Source: an uncultured Bacteroidales bacterium
Lineage (GTDB): Bacteria; Bacteroidota; Bacteroidia; Bacteroidales; P3
Direction of reading: 5' to 3'
DNA: 42,567 nucleotides
NCBI GenBank assembly: GCA_900316515.1
Contig: ONDE01000020.1
Location: 1 to 42,567 of the forward strand
The notes beneath the pieces were generated by a model. It saw only the letters and a program-made list of their open reading frames with translations, was not told the DNA's origin and did no database searches. Positions 31,218-40,119 of the stretch are shown piece by piece (position 1 is the stretch's first letter; each line of letters begins with the position of its first letter). A program made the translations under genes and the position numbers.

Positions 31218-34001
31218 ATGAAAACACTCAAAAAAGGTCTTTTACTGCTCTTTGCAGCCATGTTTTGCATTGCCGGAGCGTCGGCGCAGAAGAAAAGCAT
31301 AGCCCAGAAAGCCGACGATCTGTTTGACCAGTATCGTTTCTATGAAGCTGCAGAACAGTACGAGAAAGCCTACGAGAAGATCAAGGACAACAAGGCCGAG
31401 AAGAACCGCGTCTATTTTCAGTTGGCCGAGTGCTACCGTCTGATGTACGAGTACGACAAGGCTCGCCGCATTTATGAGCGTCTGGCCAACGACGGCTATC
31501 AGCAGTCGGAGCCGATGCTTTACTTCTATCTGGCTGAGATGTACCGCTTCCTGGCCGAGTCACACAACTACAAGCAGTACTTGGCAAAGTCGGACGAGTT
31601 TTATGACAAGTACCTGCAGGTGGCTCCCGGCGACAGCTATGCCGTCAAGCGCAAGGCTTCGCTTATATATGCCAGCCAACTTGCCGATGCCCGCACCCGT
31701 CACGAGATTACCAAGATGGAGGACTGGTGCTCGGACTATAACGACTGGGCGCCGCGCTTCTATGGCGACGACACCACAAAGATAGTGTTCACAACCTCGC
31801 GTTATGCCGAAGGTGACGACGTAGACAAGGACCCTTGGACTAACCAGGCATTCTCAGATATGTACACTGTGTTCCAGGACCGCAATGGCAACTGGAACTC
31901 GCTTCCCGAACCTTGGGACAAGACCGGCAGGATAAACACCAATGTCAACGAAGGTGAGGCCTGTTTCTCGCCCGACGGCAACACCGTCTACTTCTCGCGT
32001 TTCGATATTGTGGACAACGAGACATCGCACGGACGCATTTATATGGCTACGCGCAAGCCCGAGGAGTTGGACAAGAAGAAGGGCAAGAAGACCCAGAGCA
32101 AGAACAAGAAGCAGAAACACTCTAACATGACCCCGTGGGGCATGGCACAGAATATTGCTGAGGCTGCAGCCGAAAACAGCGAGGTGAAGCCCGGCGAATG
32201 GAACGAGCCCACGGTCATATATCTTGGCGACACGGCCTACAACTACCTGTACCCCGCTATCAGCAGCGATGGTTTGACGCTCTACTTCTCGAGCGATATG
32301 CCAGGCGGTTTTGGTGACTACGACCTGTGGAAGGCAACGCGAAAAAGTGTGGCCGACGACTTCGGCCGTCCGGTGAACCTCACCTCGATTGTCAATACCC
32401 GCGGCAAGGAGGTGTTCCCCGTGTTGCGCAACGACTCGTTGATGTACTTTTCGAGCGACGGTCACCCAGGTGTTGGCGGTTACGACCTCTTCAAGAGCTC
32501 GTTGCGTGCCAACGGCAAGTGGACCACTCCCGAAAACCTCGGCATCCCCATCAACTCGTCGCACGACGAGATGTCGATAATCTTCTATCCCGACGCCACC
32601 AATCCTACTAATATTGTGGAACGTGGATATTTCTCGTCGAACCGTCCCTTCGCCGACCTGCACAACCGTCAGTTGGCCAACCAGTCGAAGAACCAGACGC
32701 CTCCTATCAACAACGACATCTTCTATTTTGCCCTGCCGGGGTTGAACTATGCCATTGAAGGCACCGTACGCAGCGAGAAGTCGATGCAGTTGCTCGAGGG
32801 TGTGCGTATCCGCATGGTGGGTTCCGACGGCTCGCAGCAGGAGACCCTCACTAACAAGAAAGGTTTCTACCGTTTCGACAGTACACAGGTGCGTCGCGAT
32901 GTGGTTTATAAGATGTACCTCTCGAAGAAGGATTACTTCAGCATCGAAGGTTCGGAAAGCACCAAGGGTTACAACACCAACAAGACCTTGGTCCACGACT
33001 TCCGCATGGATCCTGTGCCCAACCGTCCAGTGGTGTTGCCGGAGATCCGCTTCGACCTGGCTCGTACCGAGCTCAAGGGCGAGTTTATGGACTCGTTGAT
33101 GGACCTCTATATAGTGATGGACAATAACCCCGGTATTGTGGTCGAGATACGTTCGCATACCGACTGTCAGCCTTACATAGGCCTCACCAACGACACCCTC
33201 TCGCAGCGTCGTGCCCAGACGGTGGTCGACTATCTGGTTGACCGCGGTATAGAACGCGAGCGTCTTGTGGCCAAGGGGTATGCCGACCGTGTGCCGCGTG
33301 TGCTCGACGAGGATGTTGTGGTTACTTACAACGGCAAGCAGTATCCCTTCTACGCCGGCACTGAGATGACCTGCGACTATATTGCCACTCTCGATCCCGA
33401 GCGCCAGCAGGCTGCCCATTCGCTCAACCGTAGGCTTGAATTCCTGGTGCTGAGAAATGACTATGTATCGCGCCGTCTGGTGGAGAATATGGCGTCAGCG
33501 ACGCCGGTGGCCAAGCAGACCGAGGATGGCAAGGTGATAGACCTTGTGAACCGTCCGGTGGACGACGAGGCCGACAGTGGCGAGAAACCCATGATTGTTC
33601 ACGACGAGAGTGTGGTGCCCGTCACAATGGTCAATTCGACCCGTGGCGAGGTGGCTTGCATTGTCAACGGCTCGCAGGTGCCCATGCTCATCGACGAGCG
33701 CTTTGTGGAGCCCGTGGCCATTTCGTGGGAGGAGGCTATGAACTTCCTATATCAGGGCCGTATTACCAAGGATGACTTCCCGCGCCGCGACCTCTCCTTC
33801 GATGCCGAAGGCAATATTATCGACAAAGAGATTATCATCTTCAAGGAGATGCAGATCGGCGAACAGCGCAAGCAGAACGTCGAAGTTGTGGTGGTGAAGA
33901 ATGTCGACTACAAGTTCATCATCAACCGCACAGGCTTGCGCCAGTTCGGCGACTATGAGTTCGACAAGCAGCGCTCGAAGCTGATTTTCTTTGATGAATA
34001 A
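31218..34001 (+). CDS. PorE-like TPR / propeller / CRD / OmpA protein with pseudo-retropepsin tail
   Basis: A 927-residue exported protein; signal peptide ends GASA before QKK. Domains: TPR (about 20-160); PD40 beta-propeller (about 165-505) with a Lys-rich loop (about 284-298); carboxypeptidase-regulatory-like domain (about 512-600, IEGTVRSE and GFYRFDS); OmpA-like domain (about 605-750, EIRSHTDCQPY and LSQRRAQTVVDYL). Up to here it matches PorE of the T9SS. Residues about 800-927 add a domain that resembles retropepsin-like aspartic proteases (VACIVNGSQVPMLID, EEAMNFLYQGRITKDDF, NVEVVVV), but the catalytic DTG is Asp826-Glu827-Arg828. It overlaps miaA by 8 bp. Confidence 0.88.
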   Translation: MKTLKKGLLLLFAAMFCIAGASAQKKSIAQKADDLFDQYRFYEAAEQYEKAYEKIKDNKAEKNRVYFQLAECYRLMYEYDKARRIYERLANDGYQQSEPMLYFYLAEMYRFLAESHNYKQYLAKSDEFYDKYLQVAPGDSYAVKRKASLIYASQLADARTRHEITKMEDWCSDYNDWAPRFYGDDTTKIVFTTSRYAEGDDVDKDPWTNQAFSDMYTVFQDRNGNWNSLPEPWDKTGRINTNVNEGEACFSPDGNTVYFSRFDIVDNETSHGRIYMATRKPEELDKKKGKKTQSKNKKQKHSNMTPWGMAQNIAEAAAENSEVKPGEWNEPTVIYLGDTAYNYLYPAISSDGLTLYFSSDMPGGFGDYDLWKATRKSVADDFGRPVNLTSIVNTRGKEVFPVLRNDSLMYFSSDGHPGVGGYDLFKSSLRANGKWTTPENLGIPINSSHDEMSIIFYPDATNPTNIVERGYFSSNRPFADLHNRQLANQSKNQTPPINNDIFYFALPGLNYAIEGTVRSEKSMQLLEGVRIRMVGSDGSQQETLTNKKGFYRFDSTQVRRDVVYKMYLSKKDYFSIEGSESTKGYNTNKTLVHDFRMDPVPNRPVVLPEIRFDLARTELKGEFMDSLMDLYIVMDNNPGIVVEIRSHTDCQPYIGLTNDTLSQRRAQTVVDYLVDRGIERERLVAKGYADRVPRVLDEDVVVTYNGKQYPFYAGTEMTCDYIATLDPERQQAAHSLNRRLEFLVLRNDYVSRRLVENMASATPVAKQTEDGKVIDLVNRPVDDEADSGEKPMIVHDESVVPVTMVNSTRGEVACIVNGSQVPMLIDERFVEPVAISWEEAMNFLYQGRITKDDFPRRDLSFDAEGNIIDKEIIIFKEMQIGEQRKQNVEVVVVKNVDYKFIINRTGLRQFGDYEFDKQRSKLIFFDE

Positions 34002-34902
34002 ACTCATCACTATTTTAGGCCCTACGGCGACTGGCAAGACTGCTTTGGCTGCCGAGGTGGCCTATCGTCTTGGCGGTGAGGTGATCAGTGCCGACTCGCG
34101 TCAGGTGTTCCGAGGTATGGATCTTGGAACAGGCAAGGACTTGGCAGACTATACAGTCCATGGTGCGGAAGTGCCCTATCATGTTATCGACATCTGTGAC
34201 CCTGCGGAGGAGTACAACGCCTATCGTTTCATGGGCGACTTTTTAGAAGCATACAATAGTATAGTATCGCGCGGGCGTGTACCTATCATGTGCGGCGGAA
34301 CTGGCATGTACCTCGACGCGGTGATACGAGGTTATCACTTGGCCGATGCTCCCGTTGACGAGGAATATAGAGCGAGTATTGCCGAATGTAGCGACGAGGA
34401 ACTTACCGAACGTCTGGCGTCGTACATCAGTCTGCACAACCATACCGACACTGAGACCCGCGATAGGTTGGTGCGCGCATTGGAGATACAGGAATTCGCC
34501 CAGCGGCACCCCGAGGCCTATATACATATGCCCGAGATGGAACACTGCGTCTTTGGCGTCAGTTTTCCGCGCGAGGAGATTATCGCTCGCATAGAGAGGC
34601 GCCTGCGGCGGCGTCTCGATGAGGGTATGACCGACGAGGTGCAGCGGTTGCTGGAGGAAGGAGTCAGTGCTGAGCGACTGATGAAGTTCGGCCTCGAATA
34701 CCGTCATGTGACGCGTTACCTGCTGGGACAGTGCACAGAAGAAGAGATGTTCCGTGACCTTTTCACCGATATACGCCGTTTTGCCAAGCGACAGATGACA
34801 TGGTTCCGCCGAATGGAACGTAACGGTGTGGACATACATTGGATTGATGGCTCGCTGTCCATGGAGGAGAAAGTGAACCTGGTTGCGATGGCCATTAGAT
34901 AG
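33994..34902 (+). CDS. miaA: tRNA dimethylallyltransferase
   Basis: A 302-residue cytoplasmic enzyme that adds a dimethylallyl group to A37 of tRNAs reading UNN codons. P-loop GPTATGKT at 9-16, the catalytic segment ISADSRQVFRGMDLGTGK, CGGTGMYLDAV and the C-terminal KFGLEYRHV and RRFAKRQMTWFRR segments are present. The start at 33994 (ATGAATAA) overlaps the end of the upstream gene by 8 bp; the TTG one codon earlier is less likely. Translation is therefore probably coupled to the PorE-like gene. Confidence 0.95.
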   Translation: MNKLITILGPTATGKTALAAEVAYRLGGEVISADSRQVFRGMDLGTGKDLADYTVHGAEVPYHVIDICDPAEEYNAYRFMGDFLEAYNSIVSRGRVPIMCGGTGMYLDAVIRGYHLADAPVDEEYRASIAECSDEELTERLASYISLHNHTDTETRDRLVRALEIQEFAQRHPEAYIHMPEMEHCVFGVSFPREEIIARIERRLRRRLDEGMTDEVQRLLEEGVSAERLMKFGLEYRHVTRYLLGQCTEEEMFRDLFTDIRRFAKRQMTWFRRMERNGVDIHWIDGSLSMEEKVNLVAMAIR

Positions 34903-35009
34903 CTCTATTTTTACTTATCAACTTCCAAACTGCTTGCCTTTTCAATGTCTTATGTGGGCAAGGGGATTTTTTGTTGAAAACTATTTACATGCGGCTCGTT
35001 TTTTTAGGG

Positions 35010-35047
35010 TAATTTAGCAAAACAATTCGGGCCCGCATATTGTGGGC
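35010..35047 (+). promoter_or_regulatory. Probable nrdJ promoter and leader hairpin
   Basis: TAATTTAG (35010-35017) is one mismatch from the -7 consensus; no clear -33 box is seen. A 7-bp stem with one G-T pair, GCCCGCA-TAT-TGTGGGC (35031-35047), lies in the predicted leader about 40 nt before the start codon. The rest of the gap 34903-35086 holds a weak stem CTTGCC / GGCAAG near 34933-34962, followed by TTTTTT, that may end the miaA transcript. Confidence 0.45.
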
Positions 35048-35086
35048 AACGTGTTATAAAAGTGTAACATATAAATTATTTAAGTC

Positions 35087-37678
35087 ATGCAAGGCGACTT
35101 GTTTTCCGAGCTCCCCGTCAAAGAGGAACCCAAAGAGATGAAATGTTATACCACGGACGAAATCATGCGTTCGTCGGTGGAGTATTTCCATGGCGACGAA
35201 TTGGCCGCCAATGTGTGGATGAACAAGTATGCCCTGCGTGATGACGACCAGATCTACGAGCTTAACCCCGACATGATGCACCGTCGTCTGGCCAGGGAGT
35301 ATGCGCGCATCGAGCATAAGTATCCCAACCCCCTCGGTGAAGAGGAAATCTACCAGCTGCTCAAGGACTTCAAGTATATTGTTCCGCAGGGCAGCCCTAT
35401 GAGTGGCATTGGCAACAACTTCCAGGTGGTGTCACTTTCCAATTGTTTTGTCATTGGCAACTCGGGCAGCAGCGATTCCTACGGTGGCATAATGAAGATA
35501 GATCAGGAACAGGTGCAACTGATGAAACGTCGTGGCGGTGTTGGTCACGACCTCAGTCACATACGTCCTGGCGGTAGTCCGGTGAAGAACGCAGCCCTCA
35601 CTTCTACGGGCATCGTACCTTTCATGGAGCGTTACAGCAATACCACACGCGAGGTGGCACAGGGTGGCCGTCGTGGAGCCTTGATGCTCTCGATAAGCAT
35701 CAAGCACCCCGACTCGGAGAAGTTCATTGATGCAAAGCTCGAACAAGGCAAGATTACCGGTGCCAATGTGAGTGTTAAGATTACCGATGAGTTTATGCGC
35801 TGTGCCATGGAGGGCAAGCCCTTCGTGCAGCAGTATCCGATTGACTCGCCCAACCCCACCTACACCAAGACCATCGACGCCCGCGCCCTGTGGAATAAAA
35901 TTATAGCCAATGCTTGGCAGAGTGCAGAGCCGGGTGTGCTCTTCTGGGATACTATAATCCGTGAGAGCGTGCCTGACTGCTATGCCGACTTCGGCTATCG
36001 CACAGTAAGCACCAATCCTTGTGGCGAGATACCCTTGTGCCCCTACGATAGTTGCCGTCTGCAGGCCATCAACCTTTACAGCTATGTGGACAATCCATTC
36101 ACCAAGAATGCCAAGTTCAATTTTGAACTTTTCCGCGAGCATGTCCGCAAGGGACAGCGTCTGATGGACGACCTTATTGACCTTGAGCTTGAGAAGGTTG
36201 ACCAGATACTGAAGAAGATAGAGGCCGACCCCGAGAGCGATGAGATCAAGTCTGTAGAGCATAACCTGTGGCTGAACATCAAGATGAAATGCCTTGAAGG
36301 CCGTCGTAGCGGATTTGGCATCACGGCAGAGGGTGATATGCTGGCTGCTCTAGGTTTGCAATATGGCACTCCTGAGGCTACGGCTTTCGCTGTCAAGGTG
36401 CAGCAGACGCTGCTCTGCGCCGCCTATGGCTCGAGTGTCGAGATGGCTCGCGAGCGTGGCGCATTTCCCATCTATAATGCCAAACGCGAGGAGAATAACC
36501 CTATCATACGTCGCATCGCCGAAGTTGCCCCGGACCTATACAAGAACATGGTCAAGTACGGCCGCCGCAATATAGCCCTTCTCACCATAGCTCCCACGGG
36601 GACTGTCAGTATCTGCACACAGACCACCTCGGGCATTGAACCGGTGTTCCTGGTCAGTTATAAGCGTCGCAAGAAGATAAACCGTCCGGATTCGGGTGAC
36701 CCGACAAATCCTGCATCTGGCAACCATAACATAATCAAAGACGAGAATGGCGACTATTTTGAGGAGTACAATGTCTTCCATCCCAAGTTCCTCGACTGGG
36801 CCCGAATCAATGGCCACGATGTCGAAGAGGTGAAACATATGGGTGATGCCGAACTGCAGAAACTCATCGAGCAGAGCCCCTACTACCATGCCACCAGCGC
36901 CGATATCGACTGGGTTGCCAAGGTGCGTATGCAAGGCGACATACAGAAGTGGGTAGACCACTCCATCTCTGTCACTGTCAACATTCCTAAAGAGACGACA
37001 AAGGAAGTTGTCAGCAAGATATACGAAACAGCCTGGGAGAGTGGATGCAAGGGATGCACCATATACCGCGATGGCTCGCGTACCGGAGTATTGGTCAGTA
37101 ATAACGAGAACAAGAAAGAAAATCCCTGCTTTGGCGAGAGTAAAGCCCCCAAGCGCCCCAAGAAACTAGAGGCCGAAGTGGTGCGTTTCAAGAACGAAAA
37201 GGAGGATTGGATAGCCGTTGTTGGCATGTACGAAGGCCGTCCATACGAGATTTTCACCGGTCGAGCCGAGAGTTTCCTTCTTCCCAAGACGGTGGAGAAA
37301 GGGTGGGTCATACGAGTCAAGGAGAAAGGTCAGGAGCACGCACGTTATGACTTCCAGTTCTCCGACCAGGACGGCTACCATATCACCATAGAGGGTCTTT
37401 CGCGCATGTTCCGTAAAGAGTATTGGAACTATGCCAAACTTATCTCTGGTATCCTGCGTCATGGTATGCCCATACCCAATGTGGTGGAACTCATTGGCAA
37501 ACTTAATTTCGACACCGACAGTATCACCACCTGGAGCAACGGTGTGGCTCGTGCTTTGAAACGTTATATAAAGGATGGTACTGAGACCGGAGAGACCTGC
37601 CCCGACTGTGGCAGCAAGCTTATCTATACCGGTGGCTGTAAGAGTTGTCCGCAATGCGGATGGAGCAAATGCTCATAA
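35087..37678 (+). CDS. nrdJ: Adenosylcobalamin-dependent (class II) ribonucleotide reductase
   Basis: An 863-residue enzyme that reduces ribonucleotides to deoxyribonucleotides using B12 as radical source, independent of oxygen. Family segments: VSLSNCFVIGNSG with the first active-site Cys, RRGGVGHDLSHIRPGGSPV, NPCGEIPL with further active-site residues, LLTIAPTGTVSICTQTTSGIEP, and GCKGCTIYRDGSR. The C-terminus carries a zinc-ribbon of the form CPDCG-x(n)-CKSCPQCGWSKC, as in long NrdJ proteins. It stands alone, with a short hairpin-bearing leader and no room for a full cobalamin riboswitch. Confidence 0.95.
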   Translation: MQGDLFSELPVKEEPKEMKCYTTDEIMRSSVEYFHGDELAANVWMNKYALRDDDQIYELNPDMMHRRLAREYARIEHKYPNPLGEEEIYQLLKDFKYIVPQGSPMSGIGNNFQVVSLSNCFVIGNSGSSDSYGGIMKIDQEQVQLMKRRGGVGHDLSHIRPGGSPVKNAALTSTGIVPFMERYSNTTREVAQGGRRGALMLSISIKHPDSEKFIDAKLEQGKITGANVSVKITDEFMRCAMEGKPFVQQYPIDSPNPTYTKTIDARALWNKIIANAWQSAEPGVLFWDTIIRESVPDCYADFGYRTVSTNPCGEIPLCPYDSCRLQAINLYSYVDNPFTKNAKFNFELFREHVRKGQRLMDDLIDLELEKVDQILKKIEADPESDEIKSVEHNLWLNIKMKCLEGRRSGFGITAEGDMLAALGLQYGTPEATAFAVKVQQTLLCAAYGSSVEMARERGAFPIYNAKREENNPIIRRIAEVAPDLYKNMVKYGRRNIALLTIAPTGTVSICTQTTSGIEPVFLVSYKRRKKINRPDSGDPTNPASGNHNIIKDENGDYFEEYNVFHPKFLDWARINGHDVEEVKHMGDAELQKLIEQSPYYHATSADIDWVAKVRMQGDIQKWVDHSISVTVNIPKETTKEVVSKIYETAWESGCKGCTIYRDGSRTGVLVSNNENKKENPCFGESKAPKRPKKLEAEVVRFKNEKEDWIAVVGMYEGRPYEIFTGRAESFLLPKTVEKGWVIRVKEKGQEHARYDFQFSDQDGYHITIEGLSRMFRKEYWNYAKLISGILRHGMPIPNVVELIGKLNFDTDSITTWSNGVARALKRYIKDGTETGETCPDCGSKLIYTGGCKSCPQCGWSKCS

Positions 37679-37721
37679 ATCAAGCAATCTTTTTCTAAGC
37701 AAGCACACATATTCACAGCGA

Positions 37722-37749
37722 GAGAGGCTACCCGTCAGGGCAGCCTCTT
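37722..37749 (+). terminator. Probable nrdJ terminator
   Basis: A stem of 8 plus 3 bp with one internal mismatch (37722-37733 with 37738-37749, loop GTCA) lies about 45 bp after the stop. The following T content is modest (CGTGTATCTTG). It may also limit transcripts from yraN on the other strand. Confidence 0.55.
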
Positions 37750-37795
37750 CGTGTATCTTGTTTCGGCGTGATGTGGTATATGACACATCTCCTGT

Positions 37796-38215
37796 TTAAA
37801 AGCTCATCACGTTGAACGCTTTTTTGGTATGGCGGATTTTGATGTCTTCTCCATTGCCGACGATGGCGATGATGTCGAATCGTACTGGTTCGGTACGATG
37901 GTAGCGGCGGACGTAATTGTCGGCCACGCGGATAATATTCAACCGTTTTTGATGGTCGACAGCCTGCTCGGCGGATAGGTATTCTTCGTTCGTGCGTGTC
38001 TTTACCTCGACGATGGCTATCTCACCGTGGTCCAGTGCAATGATGTCGACTTCCTTGTGCCCGCGGCGGTAGTTGCGATCCAGGATGACGTAACCGTGGT
38101 CTTCCAGATATCGCGTGGCTATCTGTTCACCTGTTTCGCCGTACTCTTTGGCCTCCTGCCTATTCTCCACCGACCGCTCCTTCGGCTGTGCAAAATGGAA
38201 TTTCAGTAGTGCCAT
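37796..38215 (-). CDS. YraN-family (UPF0102) endonuclease-like protein
   Basis: A 139-residue protein of the UPF0102 family, which has a restriction-endonuclease-like fold. The core EYGETGEQIATRYLEDHGY, then RNYRRGHKEVDIIALD and AIVEVKTRT supply the Glu, Asp and Glu-x-Lys residues of the fold, and QKRLNIIRVADNYV closes the domain. About 22 residues precede the core, somewhat longer than usual, but the first available ATG is the one used here. The biological role of the family is not settled. It lies 31 bp downstream of the lipoprotein gene and probably shares its transcript. Confidence 0.88.
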   Translation of the reverse strand: MALLKFHFAQPKERSVENRQEAKEYGETGEQIATRYLEDHGYVILDRNYRRGHKEVDIIALDHGEIAIVEVKTRTNEEYLSAEQAVDHQKRLNIIRVADNYVRRYHRTEPVRFDIIAIVGNGEDIKIRHTKKAFNVMSF

Positions 38216-38246
38216 ATTGTCAGATAATGCTATTTAGGCTGCAAGC

Positions 38247-38921
38247 TTACAGGAAGGCTTTGTATAGCTTGGCGAGCTGTTTCTTCATATCCACGCCGTC
38301 CAACGGGTTGAATTTGTAGCTGCGGGGAGCAGTGCCAAACCACACCACTTCGCCCGTCTGGGCATCGAAAATCACCGAAAACAGGCCATTGAGATAAGCC
38401 TCGGTGTCGTCCGAGATTTCTATGTGGTTATTGATGAGCGCATCCGCAATCTTTATACCCGTCTCTATGGCTTTCTCGATATTATACTGGCGGGCATTTT
38501 TCACATATCCTATATCGGCAAGCACCATTCCATAGCGGCATCCGCTGCCCTTGACCACCTCGATGAAGTCGGTGGGGACTGTCATGTTCTTGGCACCACT
38601 GGCATTGACATCGGCCAGACGGCGCATCCAGCGGACGGTGGCGTCCGATTTGTCGGCACAGTTGTATTCAAAAGGAACCACCTTCTCGATGGGCAAGCCC
38701 AGCGTGGGAATTGTTTCCATAAGGATGGCGTTGTTGACTTTCGCCACCGGTTCATAATAGTCTGTGGGAAAATCACCGACGGCGTCGGTAAGATAGCTGC
38801 AGGGCTGCACAAGAGCCAGCGGACGGACCGTAGCGGCGTCCTGCGAGTAGAATTTCGAGGTGGCACATGAGGTGAAAAACAAAGCTGCCAAAATAGCAAA
38901 CGAAATGACAATACGTTTCAT
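38247..38921 (-). CDS. Lipoprotein of unknown function
   Basis: A 224-residue predicted lipoprotein. The ATG at 38921 gives a signal sequence with lipobox FTSC (Cys19); an upstream ATG would add an Asn-rich stretch encoded by repeat-like AT-rich DNA. The mature part includes a central segment CRYGMVLADIGYV and ends with DAQTGEVVWFGTAPRS, a pattern seen in lipoproteins that sense or scaffold at the membrane, but I recognise no named family. It is followed by yraN. Confidence 0.75.
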   Translation of the reverse strand: MKRIVISFAILAALFFTSCATSKFYSQDAATVRPLALVQPCSYLTDAVGDFPTDYYEPVAKVNNAILMETIPTLGLPIEKVVPFEYNCADKSDATVRWMRRLADVNASGAKNMTVPTDFIEVVKGSGCRYGMVLADIGYVKNARQYNIEKAIETGIKIADALINNHIEISDDTEAYLNGLFSVIFDAQTGEVVWFGTAPRSYKFNPLDGVDMKKQLAKLYKAFL

Positions 38922-39012
38922 GTTATTGTTGTTATTTGTTTTTAATAGCATAATACAAAGAATCAAATCTTATTGTATCAAATAACGTAAATGTTCATGT
39001 TTTCGTGTGTAA

Positions 39013-39031
39013 GTGGTATAATATATGCCAC
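39013..39031. other. Hairpin in the spacer before the lipoprotein gene
   Basis: An 8-bp stem with one G-T pair, GTGGTATA-ATA-TATGCCAC, lies about 90 bp upstream of the lipoprotein start and about 100 bp after the radical SAM stop. It could be a weak terminator or a leader structure. Confidence 0.35.
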
Positions 39032-39091
39032 ACTGCCCGCTGGGGGAAACTCTCCATCGCTCTGCTGGTAATGAACACTGCGTCTGTCCTC

Positions 39092-39126
39092 TATAAACAG
39101 TAAACCATAAACCGTAAACGGTAAAC
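39092..39126. repeat. Heptamer micro-array after the radical SAM gene
   Basis: Five exact 7-bp units of the form NRTAAAC on the plus strand: TATAAAC, AGTAAAC, CATAAAC, CGTAAAC, GGTAAAC. The array begins 3 bp beyond the stop codon of the minus-strand radical SAM gene (39130-39132). Confidence 0.75.
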
Positions 39127-39129
39127 TTT

Positions 39130-40035
39130 TCAGACCCTCAGGTCGAGGCCGGCGAGGATGGTCTCGGGGCAGAAATGGAACACGGCGTCCATCTCGCCCG
39201 CCATCGAGAAGCCGCATTGCTCGCAGCCGCCCGCCTCGCCGCATACCGGTATCTGGTGCTTCGAGCCGTCGGGGAGCACATAGTTGGTTATCCAGCAGCG
39301 TTTCTTGAAGTTGAGCCGCTTCATACGGGTCAGGCCCGCCCGGGTGTTCATCACGGGGTAGCCCTTCTTCTTGTAGCGGATGATGGTGTCGATGACCTCT
39401 TCGCGCTTATCCTGCGGCAGGGTCAGGCTCTCGGTGCCGGGGAAGGGGGTGTGGAAGTTGAACGATATCGACTTGATGTATGGGCTCGCCTTCACATAGT
39501 CGAGCACCTGCGTGACGCAGTCGCAGTTGAGGGTGTTCACCGACATCGACACCGACAGCGCCTTGTGGCCGCAGCCGGCCACGTTCTCCTCCAGACGGGC
39601 AAAGGTGCCCTCGCCCCTCACAGCCTCGTGGTATTTCCCTATGCCGTCGAGGCTCACCCAGATGCTGTCGGCCCTGCAGCCGGCAAAGGGAAGCTGCGCG
39701 TTGGTGGTGATGGTGCAGGAATAGAATCCCAGCGCGTGGGCAAGGTCGCACAGGTCGTTGACCGTCTTGTCGCCGTCGCGCCACAGGAGGGGTTCGCCAC
39801 CCTCGAAGTCGACGAATCGCGACCCTAGCGAATGGCAGTATTTCAGCTCCTCGCGTATCTGCTCGTAGCTCTTGCTGGTGGGGTTGGTGTGGTTGTAGAC
39901 GGAACAATGTTTGCACGAGAGGTTGCACCTGTCAGTGATGAACAGCACGCTCTGCATCGGCGCCCTGCGGCCGAAGAACCGCGCCCGTACGAACCATTGT
40001 GCCAGATAGCACATCTGCGAAAACTTGTTGGCCAT
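39130..40035 (-). CDS. Radical SAM enzyme with C-terminal Cys cluster
   Basis: A 301-residue protein. The cluster motif CNLSCKHC (Cys37, Cys41, Cys44) binds the SAM-cleaving 4Fe-4S centre, followed by FEGGEPLLW (the GGEP-type SAM site) and WVSLDG. The C-terminal third has five more cysteines (KKRCW, PVCGEAGGCEQC, HFCPE) that could hold an auxiliary cluster, as in SPASM or twitch domains. The fold resembles HpnH/MoaA-type enzymes; no substrate can be assigned. It is downstream of a UbiA prenyltransferase in the same direction, so a lipid or quinone-like substrate is a reasonable guess. Confidence 0.87.
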   Translation of the reverse strand: MANKFSQMCYLAQWFVRARFFGRRAPMQSVLFITDRCNLSCKHCSVYNHTNPTSKSYEQIREELKYCHSLGSRFVDFEGGEPLLWRDGDKTVNDLCDLAHALGFYSCTITTNAQLPFAGCRADSIWVSLDGIGKYHEAVRGEGTFARLEENVAGCGHKALSVSMSVNTLNCDCVTQVLDYVKASPYIKSISFNFHTPFPGTESLTLPQDKREEVIDTIIRYKKKGYPVMNTRAGLTRMKRLNFKKRCWITNYVLPDGSKHQIPVCGEAGGCEQCGFSMAGEMDAVFHFCPETILAGLDLRV

Positions 40036-40041
40036 TGTGAG

Positions 40042-40119
40042 AATGTGTAAATGTGAGAATGTGTGAATGTGTTAGTCCTTGGGGCATCAAAGATTAACGA
40101 ATTAACACATTGACGAATT
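40042..40119. repeat. Head-to-head 8-bp micro-arrays
   Basis: Plus-strand array: AATGTGTA, AATGTGAG, AATGTGTG, AATGTGTT (40042-40073). After 14 bp, a minus-strand array reads AATTCGTC, AATGTGTT, AATTCGTT, AATCTTTG (40119 down to 40088). The right end touches the UbiA stop codon (40118-40120) and the left end lies 6 bp upstream of the radical SAM start. Motif and order match 28551-28582. Confidence 0.8.

Noticed and set aside
31854..33419. Minus-strand open frame of 521 codons opposite the large PorE-like gene
   Set aside because: Antisense shadow; no domain, and the plus-strand gene is fully supported by its domain series.
34903..35086. Cobalamin riboswitch upstream of nrdJ
   Set aside because: The leader from the predicted start is only about 65 nt, with one small hairpin and no B12-box-like core; a cobalamin riboswitch needs roughly 200 nt.
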